Assembly (NCBI GenBank): GCA_037974665.1
Contig: CM075773.1
Location: forward strand, 50,391,417 to 50,455,416
From: Ehretia macrophylla
Lineage: Eukaryota > Streptophyta > Magnoliopsida > Boraginales > Ehretiaceae
Direction of reading: 5' to 3'
DNA: 64,000 bases
In this document: one piece after another, positions 47,798 through 60,021 of the stretch
How the letters are laid out: each line of letters begins with the position of its first letter
Numbering within the stretch: the first letter of the stretch is position 1
The notes under the pieces: model-generated
Seen by the model: the letters and a program-made list of their open reading frames with translations, nothing else
Database searches by the model: none
Told to the model about the DNA's origin: nothing
Made by a program: the position numbers and the translations under genes

Positions 47798-49494
47798 ACA
47801 ATCTACAAGCAATGTAAACAATATAACAAGATATAAGCATGTTCACTCAATTGATAACAAGTATACATGTAGTTCAAGTCACGAACCCCTCTATCAAGAT
47901 ACGTGTACTACACAAATACATTTAAACACCTTATTAATCAATTATAAGGCAATTATAACAACAAGAACCATAGCTAAGTAAATAATAAGAATTTAAAGCA
48001 CGAAAACTATAAAAATACTATTTATAACCCCAATTTCTATAAGCTACTTCAACCAAACGAGCTACGAAATTGGGAAACCGACTTCACTATCCACTCTTAG
48101 GCACACTATGACACGTTTTTATGCTACGAAACCCCACTTTCTCAACAGAACCCCGAAAGTCCACCTAGCACGTTTGAACAACAGCTATATTAACCGAACA
48201 CCCAATCAACGCTACAATTGCGCCAAAGGTAATTCTATGCACATACAAGACTAACCCCCAATCCATAACGAGCACGGTCAACACTTTGGTCAAACGTCCC
48301 TATATCGTTTCAATGCAAATTTATTGATTTATCAAAGGGGAACTCATTTAATTCACACATTTAAGCATTTTGACATTAATAGCATCTAACCAAAGTGATA
48401 GAACGCAATTCGGATCAAAAATCCCAAAATTCGCAGGTTACTATTCATAAGCACTATTCATCATCTTCCAAATCAAGCATACTCCATTTTCAACTGTAAA
48501 AATCTCCAAATAGCTATAAAAGAATGTTCTACTAACTCATTAAAAAGCAATTTAAGCATGTACAAGCAAAATAAACACAAATATTAAAAATTAAAGTTTA
48601 CACTTAAAACTTTCAAATACAAATCTAGGATGAATCCCACACCAAAAATGACTCTTAGAGGCAAGGAGTAGGTCTTGAAGAACTTGTATCCACTTGCAAT
48701 TAGCTTGATTGAGCTTGGAATTGAAGATGCAAGGAGAAATTTTCCTCCTTGCACTAAGGGCTTCACGGGTTCATGGGGGGGATATATATAGGGGGAATTT
48801 TTGCATTTGTTATATGAGCTATTGTGTTAAATGAGTAGTATGTTAAGTATTTATTTAGTGTAGGTTAGTTTAGTTAGCTAATTAGATGCAAGACTAAGTT
48901 AATTCAAGTCAAAAATTGCAATTAAAGTCTAGTTAGCACAAAATGCAAGATTTCACTATTTATACAGAACAAAAATTATTTTTCTAATGCATCATTTGGA
49001 CATGCAATATACCAAATTATATTTTTCTTATGCCTCTTAGATGACAAGTATTGTGAGAAAAATTTAAATTCAGGAAAACGAAATAGTAAAAAACACTATG
49101 AATAGTAACTCTTTACTACTGTTTAGAAAATAACATATAAATGCACATAATTTTAGACTAAAACAGTGAATGCACATGCATGTGGGTCCGTGGTCTCACA
49201 AAACTAATTTCAATGAGTTTTCTTTTCCCCAAGTAATTTTGAGATGGACTTAAATAAAGACGGGTTCAGAATTTTTATTTAGTGAAACTAAAATTAAACA
49301 ATTTGACACTCACAGTGAATATTTTTTTTTAATGGAGATAAATTATGTTTTAAAGATATATTCAAAATACAAACGTTTTTTTAAAAAAATGCAAAAGTTC
49401 AGCCCATTTTTCTAATAAAATTTAAATAATAACAAAAGCTTTTACTCTCAAAACTTATATTTAGCCCGGAAAAAATAACTTATTCAATCATTTG

Positions 49495-49497
<3 letters not shown>

Positions 49498-49551
<54 letters not shown>
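49498..49551. repeat. TA microsatellite
   Basis: About 54 bases of uninterrupted TA repeat. Confidence 0.97.
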
Positions 49552-49553
<2 letters not shown>

Positions 49554-49754
49554 TCTTAGTTTGGTAATAAAGATTGAAAAAAGATTACTTTCAAATGAAA
49601 AAAATTACTTTTTCTCTTACTTTTCGTACTCTATTTTTATTTTTCTTCTACTTTTCTTTCCCTATTTTTATTTGAAAAAGAAAAAATCTTTTTATTTATT
49701 ATCTTTATTTCTCCTATTTGGGTCAATGAGAGCCCCAAGATTTTTTTTTCTTAG

Positions 49755-51165
49755 GACATCCTCAATAGAATCTCTAAGGAGTCTTTAAATAGCAATAATT
49801 ATTGTTTTAGAGACTCCATTAATCAAAATTCATCACTAATTGGGGTCTCTAAAATACTATTTGATAGCTTTTGGCAAAATCATGACATCACTCAAGTTTT
49901 GAGTCTCTAAAATAATACTTAGTCTCTATTTTCTTTAACAAATTTGTTGAAGAAAATAGAGACTATACAAGAAGACAAAAATGAGTCTAAAAAAAAAATA
50001 ATGTCAGATTGTCTGACATCGTCAGATCTGAAAAAAAAAAGTACAAAAAAACGAGCACAAACAGCAACAAAAAAATTTAACAAACATAAAAAAAATTACA
50101 ATACAATTATTTTTTTCAACAAATAACAACAAAAAAAAAAGGTAAACACAGATCAGAAAAAAAAAAAACATAAAGTTTGTGTTGGTAGTTTCGCCAGTGG
50201 TGGGGTGGCAGCGGAAAAGAGGGGGGAGGGGTGGGATGGAGCGGAGAATAGGAGGGGGGAGGGGGGGCGCTGTTACGAGAAAGGGAAAAAAGGGTGAAGG
50301 GGGTGCGCTGCTGCGTGAAAGGAAAAAAAAAAAAAAAAAAAGGGAAGGGGGGCGCTGATGCGCTGCAGGGAAAAAATAGAAAGAAGAAGATGAGGGGGGG
50401 AGGTGGGGAGGGGGGGTGCTAAAGGGAAAGATATGGTATGGGGGGTGGGGGGTGGGGAGCTTTTATAGCTAGGGTTTTTAATTATATTTTTTAATTGAGT
50501 TTTTTAATATATTTAATTATGGTTTTGTATTTTATTTTTTAACGTTATTTTAGTTTAGGTTATTTTTTTATGTTTTTTTAGTTTAGGTTATTTTTTTAAT
50601 TATTTTTTTCAATTGAGTTTTTTAATATATTTAATTATGGTTTTGTATTTTATTTTTTATTGTTATTTTAGTTTAGTTTATTTTTTTATATTTTTTTAGT
50701 TTTAGTTATTTTTTTAATATATTTAATTAGGGTTTTGTATTTTATTTTTTTAGTTTAGTTTTTTAAAATATAGTTTTATTTATTAATTTTTATTATTATA
50801 TGTTTAAATAAAACAACCTAACTATCCTTTTTTCTTAATTTTTTAAATGTTATCTTTGTCGTAATTTATTTATTTTTTGGTTAAAATACTCGTTAAAAAA
50901 GTTGAGATAATTTAAATAATAATTAATTAAAAAAAGTAATATATGATAAAAAATAACACATAATTAAATTATTATGTAAAATTAAAATTAACACAATACA
51001 GAAACTCAATTTTATAAAGACCATCATCGAGAATATTTTTTTTATCTTAATCTTTAAATAAGTCTCTAAAATATTTTTTTCACCTTAATCTCTAAATAAA
51101 TCTCTAAAATTAATTTTGTTCTTTATATAAATCTCTAAAATAATGGCCTCCATTGAAGATAGTCT
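49755..51165. mobile_element. Candidate DNA transposon with TCTCTAAAAT subterminal repeats
   Basis: The left end has GGACATCCTCAATAG and the right end, inverted, GAGACTATCTTCAATGG. TCTCTAAAAT-like motifs repeat near both ends, in both orientations at the left end (about 49769-49970 and 51050-51140). Between them are a G-rich stretch (about 50205-50460) and T-rich tandem repeats. There is no transposase frame and I could not find a clean target duplication, so the family is open. Confidence 0.4.
50493..50760 (+). repeat. T-rich tandem repeat, about 3 units
   Basis: A unit containing TTTTTAATATATTTAATTA(T/G)GG, TTTTGTATTTTATTTTT and TTTTAGTTTAG(G/T)TTA recurs near 50501, 50618 and 50711, spacing about 118 then 93 bases. 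Confidence 0.8.
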
Positions 51166-51749
51166 CAAAAATAAAAATAAAAAAGTCAAATGCCGTCAAT
51201 CTGGATATGATCAAAGTTAAACCCCCAAGAAAAATAAATCTTTATTAAAAATAATAATTAAAAAGATAAATAGAGGATCATCTTGCCTCACGAGAAGATA
51301 AGATAAAACTTTCTTTTGGTTCAAAGCTGAAACTCAACAACACAAAAGGTAAACTTTCTCTATATTCAATCTATTTTATAGATAGATAATATTATATAAT
51401 TTGTTTATTAATAAAAGTTTAATTTATTTCATGTCAAATAATTCATTTATCAGCTTTTGTTGATTGTTAAATGTGCCAAGAACCCAAAAGAAAAAGAAAA
51501 CTAGTATAAATCGTTTCTGGGTATTCTTTTTTATGTCTGGAAATTATCGTAAAAGGTTAAAGTTTGAGCCTTTTTTAGATTTGGAACCCAAAAGAAAATA
51601 GAAGAAAATTAATATAAATAAATTCTGGGTATTCTTTTTTATGTCTGAAAATTATCGTAAAGGTTAAAGTTTGAGCCTCTTTTTAGATTTGGAATAAGGT
51701 TTTGTGTTTGATTTGTTATAGATAGGTTATATTTTGTGCAGTTTCGTAA

Positions 51750-51940
51750 ATGAAAAGGTTGGGCAGCCCGGTACATGAAATTCGCACAAGTATCAGACCC
51801 TCTTTAAGTTGGAATTCAAGAGATTGTTTCCATTATTCGACTCCATGACCTCCGGAAGGTCACACACTAAATTCCAGAGATTGTTTTCATAATTCGAATC
51901 CATGACCTCCCGGAGGTCACAACAAGGTTCCCCTCCTTAA
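51750..51940 (-). mobile_element. Antisense SINE fragment with internal duplication
   Basis: The plus strand shows the 3' part of a widespread plant SINE (GGGCAGCCCGGTACATGAA) followed by a polymerase III B-box region in antisense: GAGATTGTTTCCATTATTCG and CTCCATGACCTCC. The last ~50 bases occur twice (near 51818 and 51869). It is shortened relative to the intact type as I recall it. Confidence 0.55.
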
Positions 51941-51959
51941 ATGGAAATGGTGACATGAG

Positions 51960-52450
51960 ATAAAGAAATGAAAAATAGCTTAAAAGCTTGCTTTCTTATT
52001 GCTTAAAAGCTCTGATGCTTAAAATTCTCGAAGAATAACAAAAGATACATAAGGATTGTTATGGAAAATTGTTGGCCCAAATAAATTAAACTCGAGGAGT
52101 TTATAAGGAATATAAGTAAGGGGTCAGGTGGTTTTGAATTTAGCTTTTTTTTGGCTTATAAGATGTTTAGTGAGGGGAAAAGAACGTATAAGCTTGGTCT
52201 CTTATTGCTTATCAGCTCTCAAGTTTAGAATTTTGAAAATGAAAACCAGAATGTTGATAAGCATTGTTATGTATATAATTTGTCGGTCCAACTAGCTTAA
52301 ACTGCAAGAGCTTATAAGCCCAAATGAATAAATAAGGAGTAAGGTGCTTTCAAAGTAAGTTCTTTTTAGCTCATAAGTCGTTTTGCCAAACACCCATGAT
52401 GAGCTTATGAGCTGCTTTGGCGAAAATGGAAGCTTAGCCAAACACCCTCA
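51960..52450. mobile_element. Remnants of TIR transposons (GGGTGTTTGGC termini)
   Basis: Ends of the common plant type CCAAACACCC occur at about 52388-52397 and 52439-52448. GCTTATAAG/GCTTATGAGC motifs and two related copies of a CTTATTGCTTA...GCTCT block lie near 51987 and 52200. Layout suggests two overlapping or nested elements; the superfamily (hAT or PIF/Harbinger) is not settled. Confidence 0.4.
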
Positions 52451-54693
52451 AAATGATTATATTGATAAAGAGTAGAAGTGTTAACAAGATGCTGAGTATT
52501 ACGAAGTAGCTTATTTTTCCGTGAGTTATGGATAAGGGGTTCATGCCTTTGTGCGGAAGCATAGAACTTAAAGCACTTCAGACTTGTTTGTGAATATTTC
52601 AGTTAGCTGTTGGACATGCTATTTCTGTTCCTTTGTTTACTTATGGTTTCCAGAGGACATGAATCCATATTATGGAGGAATATTGACATGATGGTAAGTA
52701 GTAACTATGCAATATTGTTAATGCCACAATTACATGAGAAGAGAAAATCCTTATGGTATTTGCATGATCTTTGACTTGCTGGAAAAGTAGTTGTCATATA
52801 TTGCAATCCGAGATTACTAGTGAGAAATTTCTGGCCCATGTGCCATTGGGTATTATAAGTCGATGTTACCAGAAAATCACAAGTCGGCTACTTATCTAGG
52901 GAATGGTATATGGTTAATATGACTGTTTGATTGTTTTCTTAGGCTTGTATTACAACAGATAATACTTATTGGTGGGAAGAATTAACTTATTTTACCCTGT
53001 TGCATAGAGGTAACACGAAAAATCAATGTTTGCCTAGCAGATCAGTTGGATGTTTGTGGAGGGCAGATTTTCCGACATAAAGATTAACATGCTTTATACA
53101 GGGTGAAATTCACATGGAAAAGGATATATGATGGGGCACAGAGAAGGATATTAGGTGAAAATTTGTAGGCTTGTGAAGTTGATCACTTGGAGATGGCATG
53201 GAAATATGTTGAATGAAGAAAAGAGATTACTCAAGGAAGATGGGCGTAGTCTGGAATAAGACGAGATGTGCCAAATTTTCTTCTCCTTAGGAAATAAGTA
53301 GTATGTCCAAAGTTGGAGCAAACTAAAACGTTGGTAATTTGAGAAGTTGGTAGCTTGTCTCTTGTTTTGCTTTTCAGAAGTTCTGAAATCAATTGAGAAA
53401 CATTAGTGCAATCGAAGTTACAGAAACCTGAAATCACCACCCACAACCCTGGAGATAGTAGTGTACAGAAATAGAGAGAGAGCTCCAAGAGTGGAAAGAG
53501 TACAAGCAGAACTTTACTAAATCTCTTGTTGAAAGAATGATAGAGTTTACAAATGATTAATGGATATATACAGGCCTAAAGGAAACTTCTAATACATACA
53601 AGAAATACAAATGAATATAAAGCTAGGAAATACAAGGCAAATCTGATGCTTAAAGACAGTGAGATGGTGGGAAAATTAGCCTATCTCGAGACTGTCTACA
53701 AGCACTGTCAAATGTCCTCATCTCATTGCTAGGTTATGTTACTAGAAGAAGCACCGATGGAGACAGACCTCATTGCTATGGAATGTCACGGCCATCCCCT
53801 ACTTAGCATTTCGTGAATGGTTAGGGCATCAAGCACAGTGGGTGCACATTGCATACTGCATGAAACTATAATCCTATAAGAACAACACTTGTCATGTTAA
53901 GTACTAATGCATTGTAATCATTTTAGAAAGCAAATCTCATAGCAAAGATATCAAGACATGTCAAAGCATTTTGTTATTGAGGCTATTGGCCTCCACAATT
54001 ATAAGTGACCATTATAAATAGAAAAAGTGTGCAATTTGGTTGGATACTTATTTGAATATGAATTCATGTTACTATGAAAAAGTCACTAACAAATGTTCAA
54101 ATTGACCAGAGGAAACTTATATTTCTTTTTCCTTGAGTAACCTCAAAGTCTTCTTGAATATGCCATTTTCATTGGATGCTACTTATATATGTCAAATGAA
54201 ATGCTATAAAATCAGCACGATGTTGCTAGTGCGACTTCTGTGGGCCAAATTTTACTTTCAAATTTTCTAACATATTCACTGAACAATAAAAAATGTAAAA
54301 GAACCATTCTCTCATGGCGAAGAAAAGCTCAAGTCTCTGCTCGTTGTACTTACTATTGGAAAAATCAAAATTTATTAGATGCCTTAAAAGTTAAGGAATA
54401 ACTTAAGTAGTGTTTTACCTCTGTTGTTTATAGCTAGAAGATTGCATATATAATGAGAGTGCCTTCCCTTTCTTTTCTTTATTTTTATTTTTATTTTTAT
54501 TTTTTTCCTTTTTTTTGGTGGATTGTTCCTTTGAAATTGTGTGGTTCCTCATTATAACCTCTAACTGGAAGTGAAGTGAAGTATTATTAATTTTGTGGTG
54601 ATTGTTGAGAATATTCTAGCTATTAATTGTGTGGTTCCTTATTAGAATTCTAGCTATTCTTCTGGTTTTTTCAAACTTCAGGAAAAATTCTAG
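52451..54693. other. Intergenic or intronic, no clear exon
   Basis: If the exon-like segment at 54694-54942 belongs to a gene transcribed to the right, its upstream exons would lie here or further left, but I can identify none. The minus-strand open frame at 53231-53488 lies in retrotransposon-like sequence and has no known domain. Confidence 0.4.
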
Positions 54694-54942
54694 CGTTGTA
54701 TGGATATCGGAGCACTTGGACAGGACGCTTCTCTGGAGGCAGCTCGTGAATTGCTCATCGCCATCACATATTCGAAACCAGATAGGGTTCTGAATCCAGT
54801 TGCAGCTGAAAATTTTAGTAGCAGAACTGGAGCTGTCATGCTTAATGCTGACAGAGCTGACGAGCTCAGGTCCAAACTGATTTCCATTTCTTATCTCCAA
54901 TCAGCTGAAAGCGGTTTCATGAAGTGTAATGGGCACGCATGA
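54694..54942 (+). CDS. Exon-like coding segment, unknown protein
   Basis: A stretch with good coding character reads RCMDIGALGQDASLEAAREL, then LIAITYSKPDRVLNPVA and RADELRSKLISISYLQS before a TGA, about 83 codons. It follows a CTAG acceptor-like site and is followed by plausible 3' untranslated sequence. A start at the internal ATG (54700) would give 80 residues. I do not recognise the family. It may be the last exon of a gene whose other exons are unrecognised, or an isolated fragment. The mixed helical, non-repetitive composition argues against chance. Confidence 0.5.
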   Translation, partial: RCMDIGALGQDASLEAARELLIAITYSKPDRVLNPVAAENFSSRTGAVMLNADRADELRSKLISISYLQSAESGFMKCNGHA

Positions 54943-56504
54943 GGCTTAGTTGCGACCATCTTTTGGTCTTGGCTAAATGTTGTTAACGTACTATCATGTT
55001 CTGTGTTTTAGAGTCCTTCGTTAATGTCTGTGTGGACAACGATGTTCACATTAAATAATCTGACATGTGTATTCTGTGTCTTAAGTGATAGTAACTCTTC
55101 GTGAGATGAGTGGGAATTGTGTGCTTGATTCAACCTGTCTTATATTCTTAATGAAAACAAACATAATGTTATTCAATCGGCGTGCTGCTGAATTCCCAAT
55201 ATTGTTCTCCTCCTTATCTTTTTCTTTCTCCTTGATTGTGGAAAATTAACATCGTGCCATCTCTATCCATCTTTAACTTCTAATTGAAAGGGCATTTAAT
55301 TTTTAGTACATGTAAGAAAATCCTAATAGATATTCATGAAACTACTGTTGTTAGTTTCCACGGAAATGATCTATTTTGGATCCACATTGTTACTGTGAAC
55401 CATTCTCAAATTTACACTTGATTCAAGACCTGAGGTGTTAAATTTCGCCACAGATGGTTTAAGATGATTTGCTTAGCCACTGATCGCACCTTCCCTTACA
55501 TAGTCGATCTTTTTCGCGGTTTGGACCTTGATTATAGTTGCTGCAAACTACTTCATGTTCTGGACACTGCAGGTCTTTGATGTGTTTGCTGTGATACTAT
55601 CTTGCTCCTCTTCGGAACAGAGAGGAATCTGCAAGAACTCTGCCAGCCTCTATATCTGGAAAGTTTTATCATCTTTAATGTCTTCATAGTTCCATAAATA
55701 CATTGACCTTATACTTGAGAACAAGTACATGGACATTAGAGGAAAGCAATGGGTGGTGGTTGGTGTAAGTCTCCAAAACGTCTGTAATGTTTTATAAGGA
55801 AGTTCACACACCCTAAACAAATCCATCCTGTATCCTTTATTTGCATGTAGGGAACTGGGCATTGACCCAACCTTTACGAGTATTTGGATTATATCAGTTT
55901 CGATGAATAATCATTCACTTTTGACGTTTTGATGGCTGTATGATTCCAGAAGACACCAAAATGCTTTCAGTCCAATAGTTTCTAATTGTGGTATGGGCAT
56001 TGAAACTCTCTTGTGCTTCAAAGGCTGTCTTTGTTGGTAGGGTTATAAGCAGCTTGCTTCTCTCATTTGGCTCTTCTTCTAGTTCTATTGTTGATTGCTT
56101 CGTGGCAATCAGTGAGTAATTACGCACTTTTTTAAGGGGGTTTGTTTTAAGTTAGCCATGAATGTGACAGTAGTTGAGCTACTGTTAGTCAGACGCAATA
56201 TTATCTTAATTATATGTAAAAGTTATTTGTCTAGGGGTTGAGAATAGTTTTATCTTCACATTATTAACGTCCCACATAGGTGAGAGACATAGTATAAGTA
56301 CGGTTTATAGATTTCTTTCAAACTTATCACATGAGCCTCAATTATGGGTCTAGAGTTCTGGATCTAGGTTACGATAATATCGACTGAATCAAGTATCGTA
56401 GTTTAACTCTTATGGCGATCCATGTGCTCTGCAGCCATAGCTAGAAAGAAGACTAATACAAACAAAGAATCCAAAACCATAAACTTCACTCAAGGGAGAG
56501 GGTT
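54943..56504. other. Intergenic, no gene seen
   Basis: Contains possible 3' untranslated sequence of the exon at 54694-54942 and, near 56268, a GTCCCACATAGGTGAGAGAC motif of the sort found in decayed Copia LTRs. Open frames on the minus strand (55650-55862, 55915-56127) lack recognisable domains. Confidence 0.4.
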
Positions 56505-56510
56505 TTATTT
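56505..56510 (-). terminator. Candidate polyadenylation signal of the H-protein gene
   Basis: The minus strand reads AATAAA about 270 bases after the H-protein stop codon. Confidence 0.35.
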
Positions 56511-56776
56511 CTGTTCTTTTATAATGACAAATTCATTTTAAGAAAAATCACGCTGAATTTATCTTAAAGTTGTAAATTATGTGGTGGTAATAGTGTGCTC
56601 CAACACGTGACAAAAAGAAGCAATAAGAAGTAAGCAAACAATTGTACAGCAGCAAATATAAAGATGTTGATTATTGCAGAAATAAAAAGATTTTCAAAAG
56701 AGCTTTTCAAAGTGACATCAACTTAAATCAGATCAAAGCAGTTAGTCCAAGTTGATTGCAGAAGCATATTCAAATT

Positions 56777-58799
56777 TTAATGAGAAGCATCCTCTTCTTC
56801 ACAGAATTTTGTGTACTCTTTTGCCCCCATCAAGGATTCTAACTCTGATGGATTGCTAGGCTTCACCTTGATCATCCAGCCATCTTCATAAGGGCTTGAA
56901 TTAATCTGCAACGCCAATGGCACCAAAATCATTAAAAAGCTGATTCTTCCTTTGGTCTAAAGAAGAAATTGGAAACTTTATCACATACTGGCAAGAAAGG
57001 AATTCTAGAGTAACCCAAACAACAAAAGAAACCTGCGAAAATGATTCTCGAGGACATCAAAAATATGGTGAGGGAAAAAAGGAGCTTATGGAGGAAGATA
57101 AATCTTTAAGGGCGGATCCAATGATTTTTTTTAGGTGGACGTTAACATACAATTTAACTACATTTATATTTTTAAAAATTTCTGGATTCAGTGGGAAGTG
57201 CAGCCTTCACTACCCTTCATATACATCCGTGTTTGTAGCTCTTATTGTATCTAACTGGGAATTATCACTCATTGGGGATATAAACCAAAAAATATTTGTA
57301 TGATTGCAAATAGCTTCTTGTAAGCCAGAAATTATACCCTCTTGGTACATACATTCAGTATGCTGCACTTTAGAGCTTGTAATTGACTAATTTTTTCATC
57401 AATAAATTTACTTACAAGGAAAAAAAAAATGAAAACAAACTTTTGGGATATTATTTGAGAAATTTGACATGGATTGCAAGAATTACCTGGCCAGGTGCTT
57501 CAGTTAACTTTTTATTAACCTCAATAACCTCTCCTGAGATTGGAGAATTGACATCACTAGTGGCTTTTACACTCTCAACAGCTCCAAAACACTTGCCTTG
57601 TGTAACAGAACCCCCAGTTTCTGGCAATTCCACAAACACCACTTCTCCAAGATGGTCCTGTCAACCATATTTATCAAATCGTGAATTGTATCGCGAATTA
57701 AACTGTCATTTTTTTTTTTCAAAGCAAACTTCAGCTTTAAACTTTGGAATGGACCATAACTAGAGGGAACAATTTGTACATATCCTAAATTATCTAGGCG
57801 AGAATTATAATCTTTGTCAAAAGAATTTGCTTGAGAACAATTATCGTTCTCCAACAATCATGGGTGTCTGTCTGGCGCATGAGGCATGAAGCACACGCGC
57901 CGGATACATCCATGATTGTTTTTAAGCCTAACCCGTTTGTCAAAATGTGTCTAATGACTGTATATGGTATTTGAACTGCAGAAAATCTTGACATTTAGTT
58001 GCCAAAGAGTGGAGTGATGCAGGATCTTACATGGTAGTTTTAGAATTCATGATTCATTAATATAGGATAGTTGTATTCACTAACCCTTTCTCTCACGTAT
58101 TACAAGAATTGAAAAAGCAGCTCTGAATTTGAAAGAATTCAGATTGAGGACTATAATCAGCAAAAAGAGATGAATCACACGTGAACATACAAAACTCTAT
58201 CAAGACCTAACTCTTATATTATGTTAAGAAATACGAGTTACATCCTGAAACCACCATACCTTTCTTTACAATTAATATTCCTATTGTTGTCTACAAATTC
58301 AACGTTGGCATATCACAGTGGACAGCAAAACATAAGATAAATCTGGTGGAGGGCATGGTAAATTAATGGTCTTTTTACAGTACTATTGATTTGATTCAAT
58401 ACTTAATTTGTAGTCACACTAGCCTCTATTGTAATTCTAAATAAAGAAGTTACCTGAGCATGGTCAGTGATACCAATTGTAGCAACTGAACCTTCATGCT
58501 TCACCCATTCATGTGAAGATGCATATTTCAATCCCTCCAAAACTGCAAAGCAAAAATGTCAGAAAAAACTTAAACTAAATCGAACCGAGCGTTTATTCCA
58601 TTAGGTGAGGTCGGATAAAAAATACGTATAAAGCCTTATTTGCTGCATGAAATGAAAGATAGACAGAGGTGCTGAATTTGAGAGAAGCACCAGTAGAAAA
58701 GCATCTGGAGAGGGAGAAGGCAGAAGAGAGATTGGCTTTGGAAGCAGTGGATACTCTAAGTGCATTGGCTGTTGAAGAAGCCCACATTCTCAATGCCAT
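56777..58799 (-). CDS. GDCSH: Glycine cleavage system H protein, mitochondrial
   Basis: Four exons on the minus strand: 58691-58799, 58454-58542, 57487-57657, 56777-56905, all GT-AG, giving 165 residues as in other plants. The presequence [18 protein letters not shown] is a mitochondrial targeting signal, with maturation expected just after RCFS. The lipoyl-bearing block [11 protein letters not shown] places the lipoyl-lysine at residue 97. Also conserved are [53 protein letters not shown] and the C-terminal [17 protein letters not shown] protein shuttles the aminomethyl intermediate between the P, T and L proteins of glycine decarboxylase in the mitochondrial matrix, a step central to photorespiration and one-carbon supply. 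Exon 1 uses a weak donor, GTGCTT. Intron 3 holds a degenerate hAT-type insertion. The start codon chosen begins the conserved presequence. Confidence 0.97.
57105..57235. mobile_element. Degenerate hAT-type MITE in H-protein intron 3
   Basis: Begins AAGGGCGGATCCAATG and ends near ATACATCCGTGTTTG, resembling decayed ends of the GGCGGAT family, with the internal features AGGTGGACGTTAA and TTCAGTGGGAAG. No target duplication is evident. Confidence 0.3.
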
Positions 58800-60021
58800 G
58801 TTTGTCTTCTTTACTTGCTGCACACCACTCTTGGGTCTAACTCCTTAGACCAAATAAGAATAGCATGAGGGTACTACCATATACTTCTTGTTTTTTTTTA
58901 TCTTGGATGGATGGTGGAAAATGAAAGCCTCATCCTAGGAACTAAAAATCTTGGACCAAGTGATACTTTTTTTATTAGTTTTTTTTTTTTTTTTTGTACG
59001 TTCACAAAGGAAACATTCTCACCCAATCTAGTCTACGAGAATAGACATGGTCACTTAATTCAATTTGTGGGCAAGCAAAACTTGCAACTCATCACCTAGC
59101 CTAATAGGTTGAGCGTGAACCAAAACATCAGGTGTAGTGCCCTGCTTTAGAAATACACCATGTGAGTCATGAACGGAACCTCAAAGCCAAGTGAGGGAAT
59201 TTAAACATGCGTCTCCCGCAGGATCTATCCCCACCCTTATTAGTAATGTGATGGACATATGGGCGAACATATTCACTGGTCAGCATAGCTTTAGCTTCCA
59301 TTGACTTCAAGAATAGAACCATTAAAAAGTGAGTTCAAATTATATTTTTTTTAAATTTCTGTATTTTTAAATTATTTTTAGATTAAAAAATTAATTTAAT
59401 TTCCAATAAAAAATATTACTCATATATGAATATTAATTTGTGTATTTTTAATTTCAATTAAACAAAAATCATAAATCCGCTTCAAATGGAAATTATATTT
59501 TTCTTATTCTCATGTAAAGCCTACTATTACCAGCGATTGTTGAAGTAAAACATTAAAATACTGACCAAAGTTTCGGCCTTGCCTGTCAAACTATCCCCAA
59601 TATGTAGTTGGGCTTAGTTCCCACCACCAGGCCACGGCCCACTCAATTCATGGATCACACAACCCATACGTTACTAACTAGAATAGAATCCAAATCCAAA
59701 CTGCTCATGATTTATTTAAACTATAAGAGATTTTTTTTTATTTTTTTTATGGAGGCTAAGCTTGTGACTCAAATTTACAACTTGAATTACATCAAATAGG
59801 CGCTCGATGCATAGAAACCGATACCATTAACAAGCCCAAACATTAACAGACTAACAACATCTAGTCGCATCTTTGTCGAAGGCCCAGAAGTAGTCACTTG
59901 GAAGGCCCAATACCAATTTGTTGACCCAAAACAGAAACAAAAGAAATTATAAATTCATCAATTATTTTTTTGTCAAATTATAAATTCATCGTCGAGTTTA
60001 TAAAATTAACTAGAGAATCGA
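58800..60021. other. Shared upstream region of two divergent genes
   Basis: About 1.2 kb between the start codons of the H-protein gene (left, minus) and the SAYSvFN gene (right, plus). AT-rich, with a T-run near 58980. No other gene is seen and no TATA box is convincing for either gene. Confidence 0.5.

Larger units (their letters stand above)
37276..49200 (+). mobile_element. Long solo LTR, split by the Athila-type element
   Basis: The left part (37276-39212) begins TGTAACATCCCGATTTC and the right part (47803-49200) ends GGGTCCGTGGTCTCACA, ends typical of long LTRs of plant Ty3/gypsy elements whose primer site is tRNA-Met. No primer site follows at 49201, so it appears to be a solo LTR. 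Flanks AATCT (37271-37275) and AAACT (49201-49205) differ at one base, compatible with a 5-base duplication. Removing the nested element leaves about 3.3 kb. Inside the left part a motif ACT(C/T)(C/T)C...ACTTA(G/A)GGCC is repeated near 38165, 38220 and 38403. Confidence 0.6.

Noticed and set aside
58911-59099. Short open frame in the shared upstream region
   Set aside because: Low complexity with a run of Phe from a T tract; no domain.
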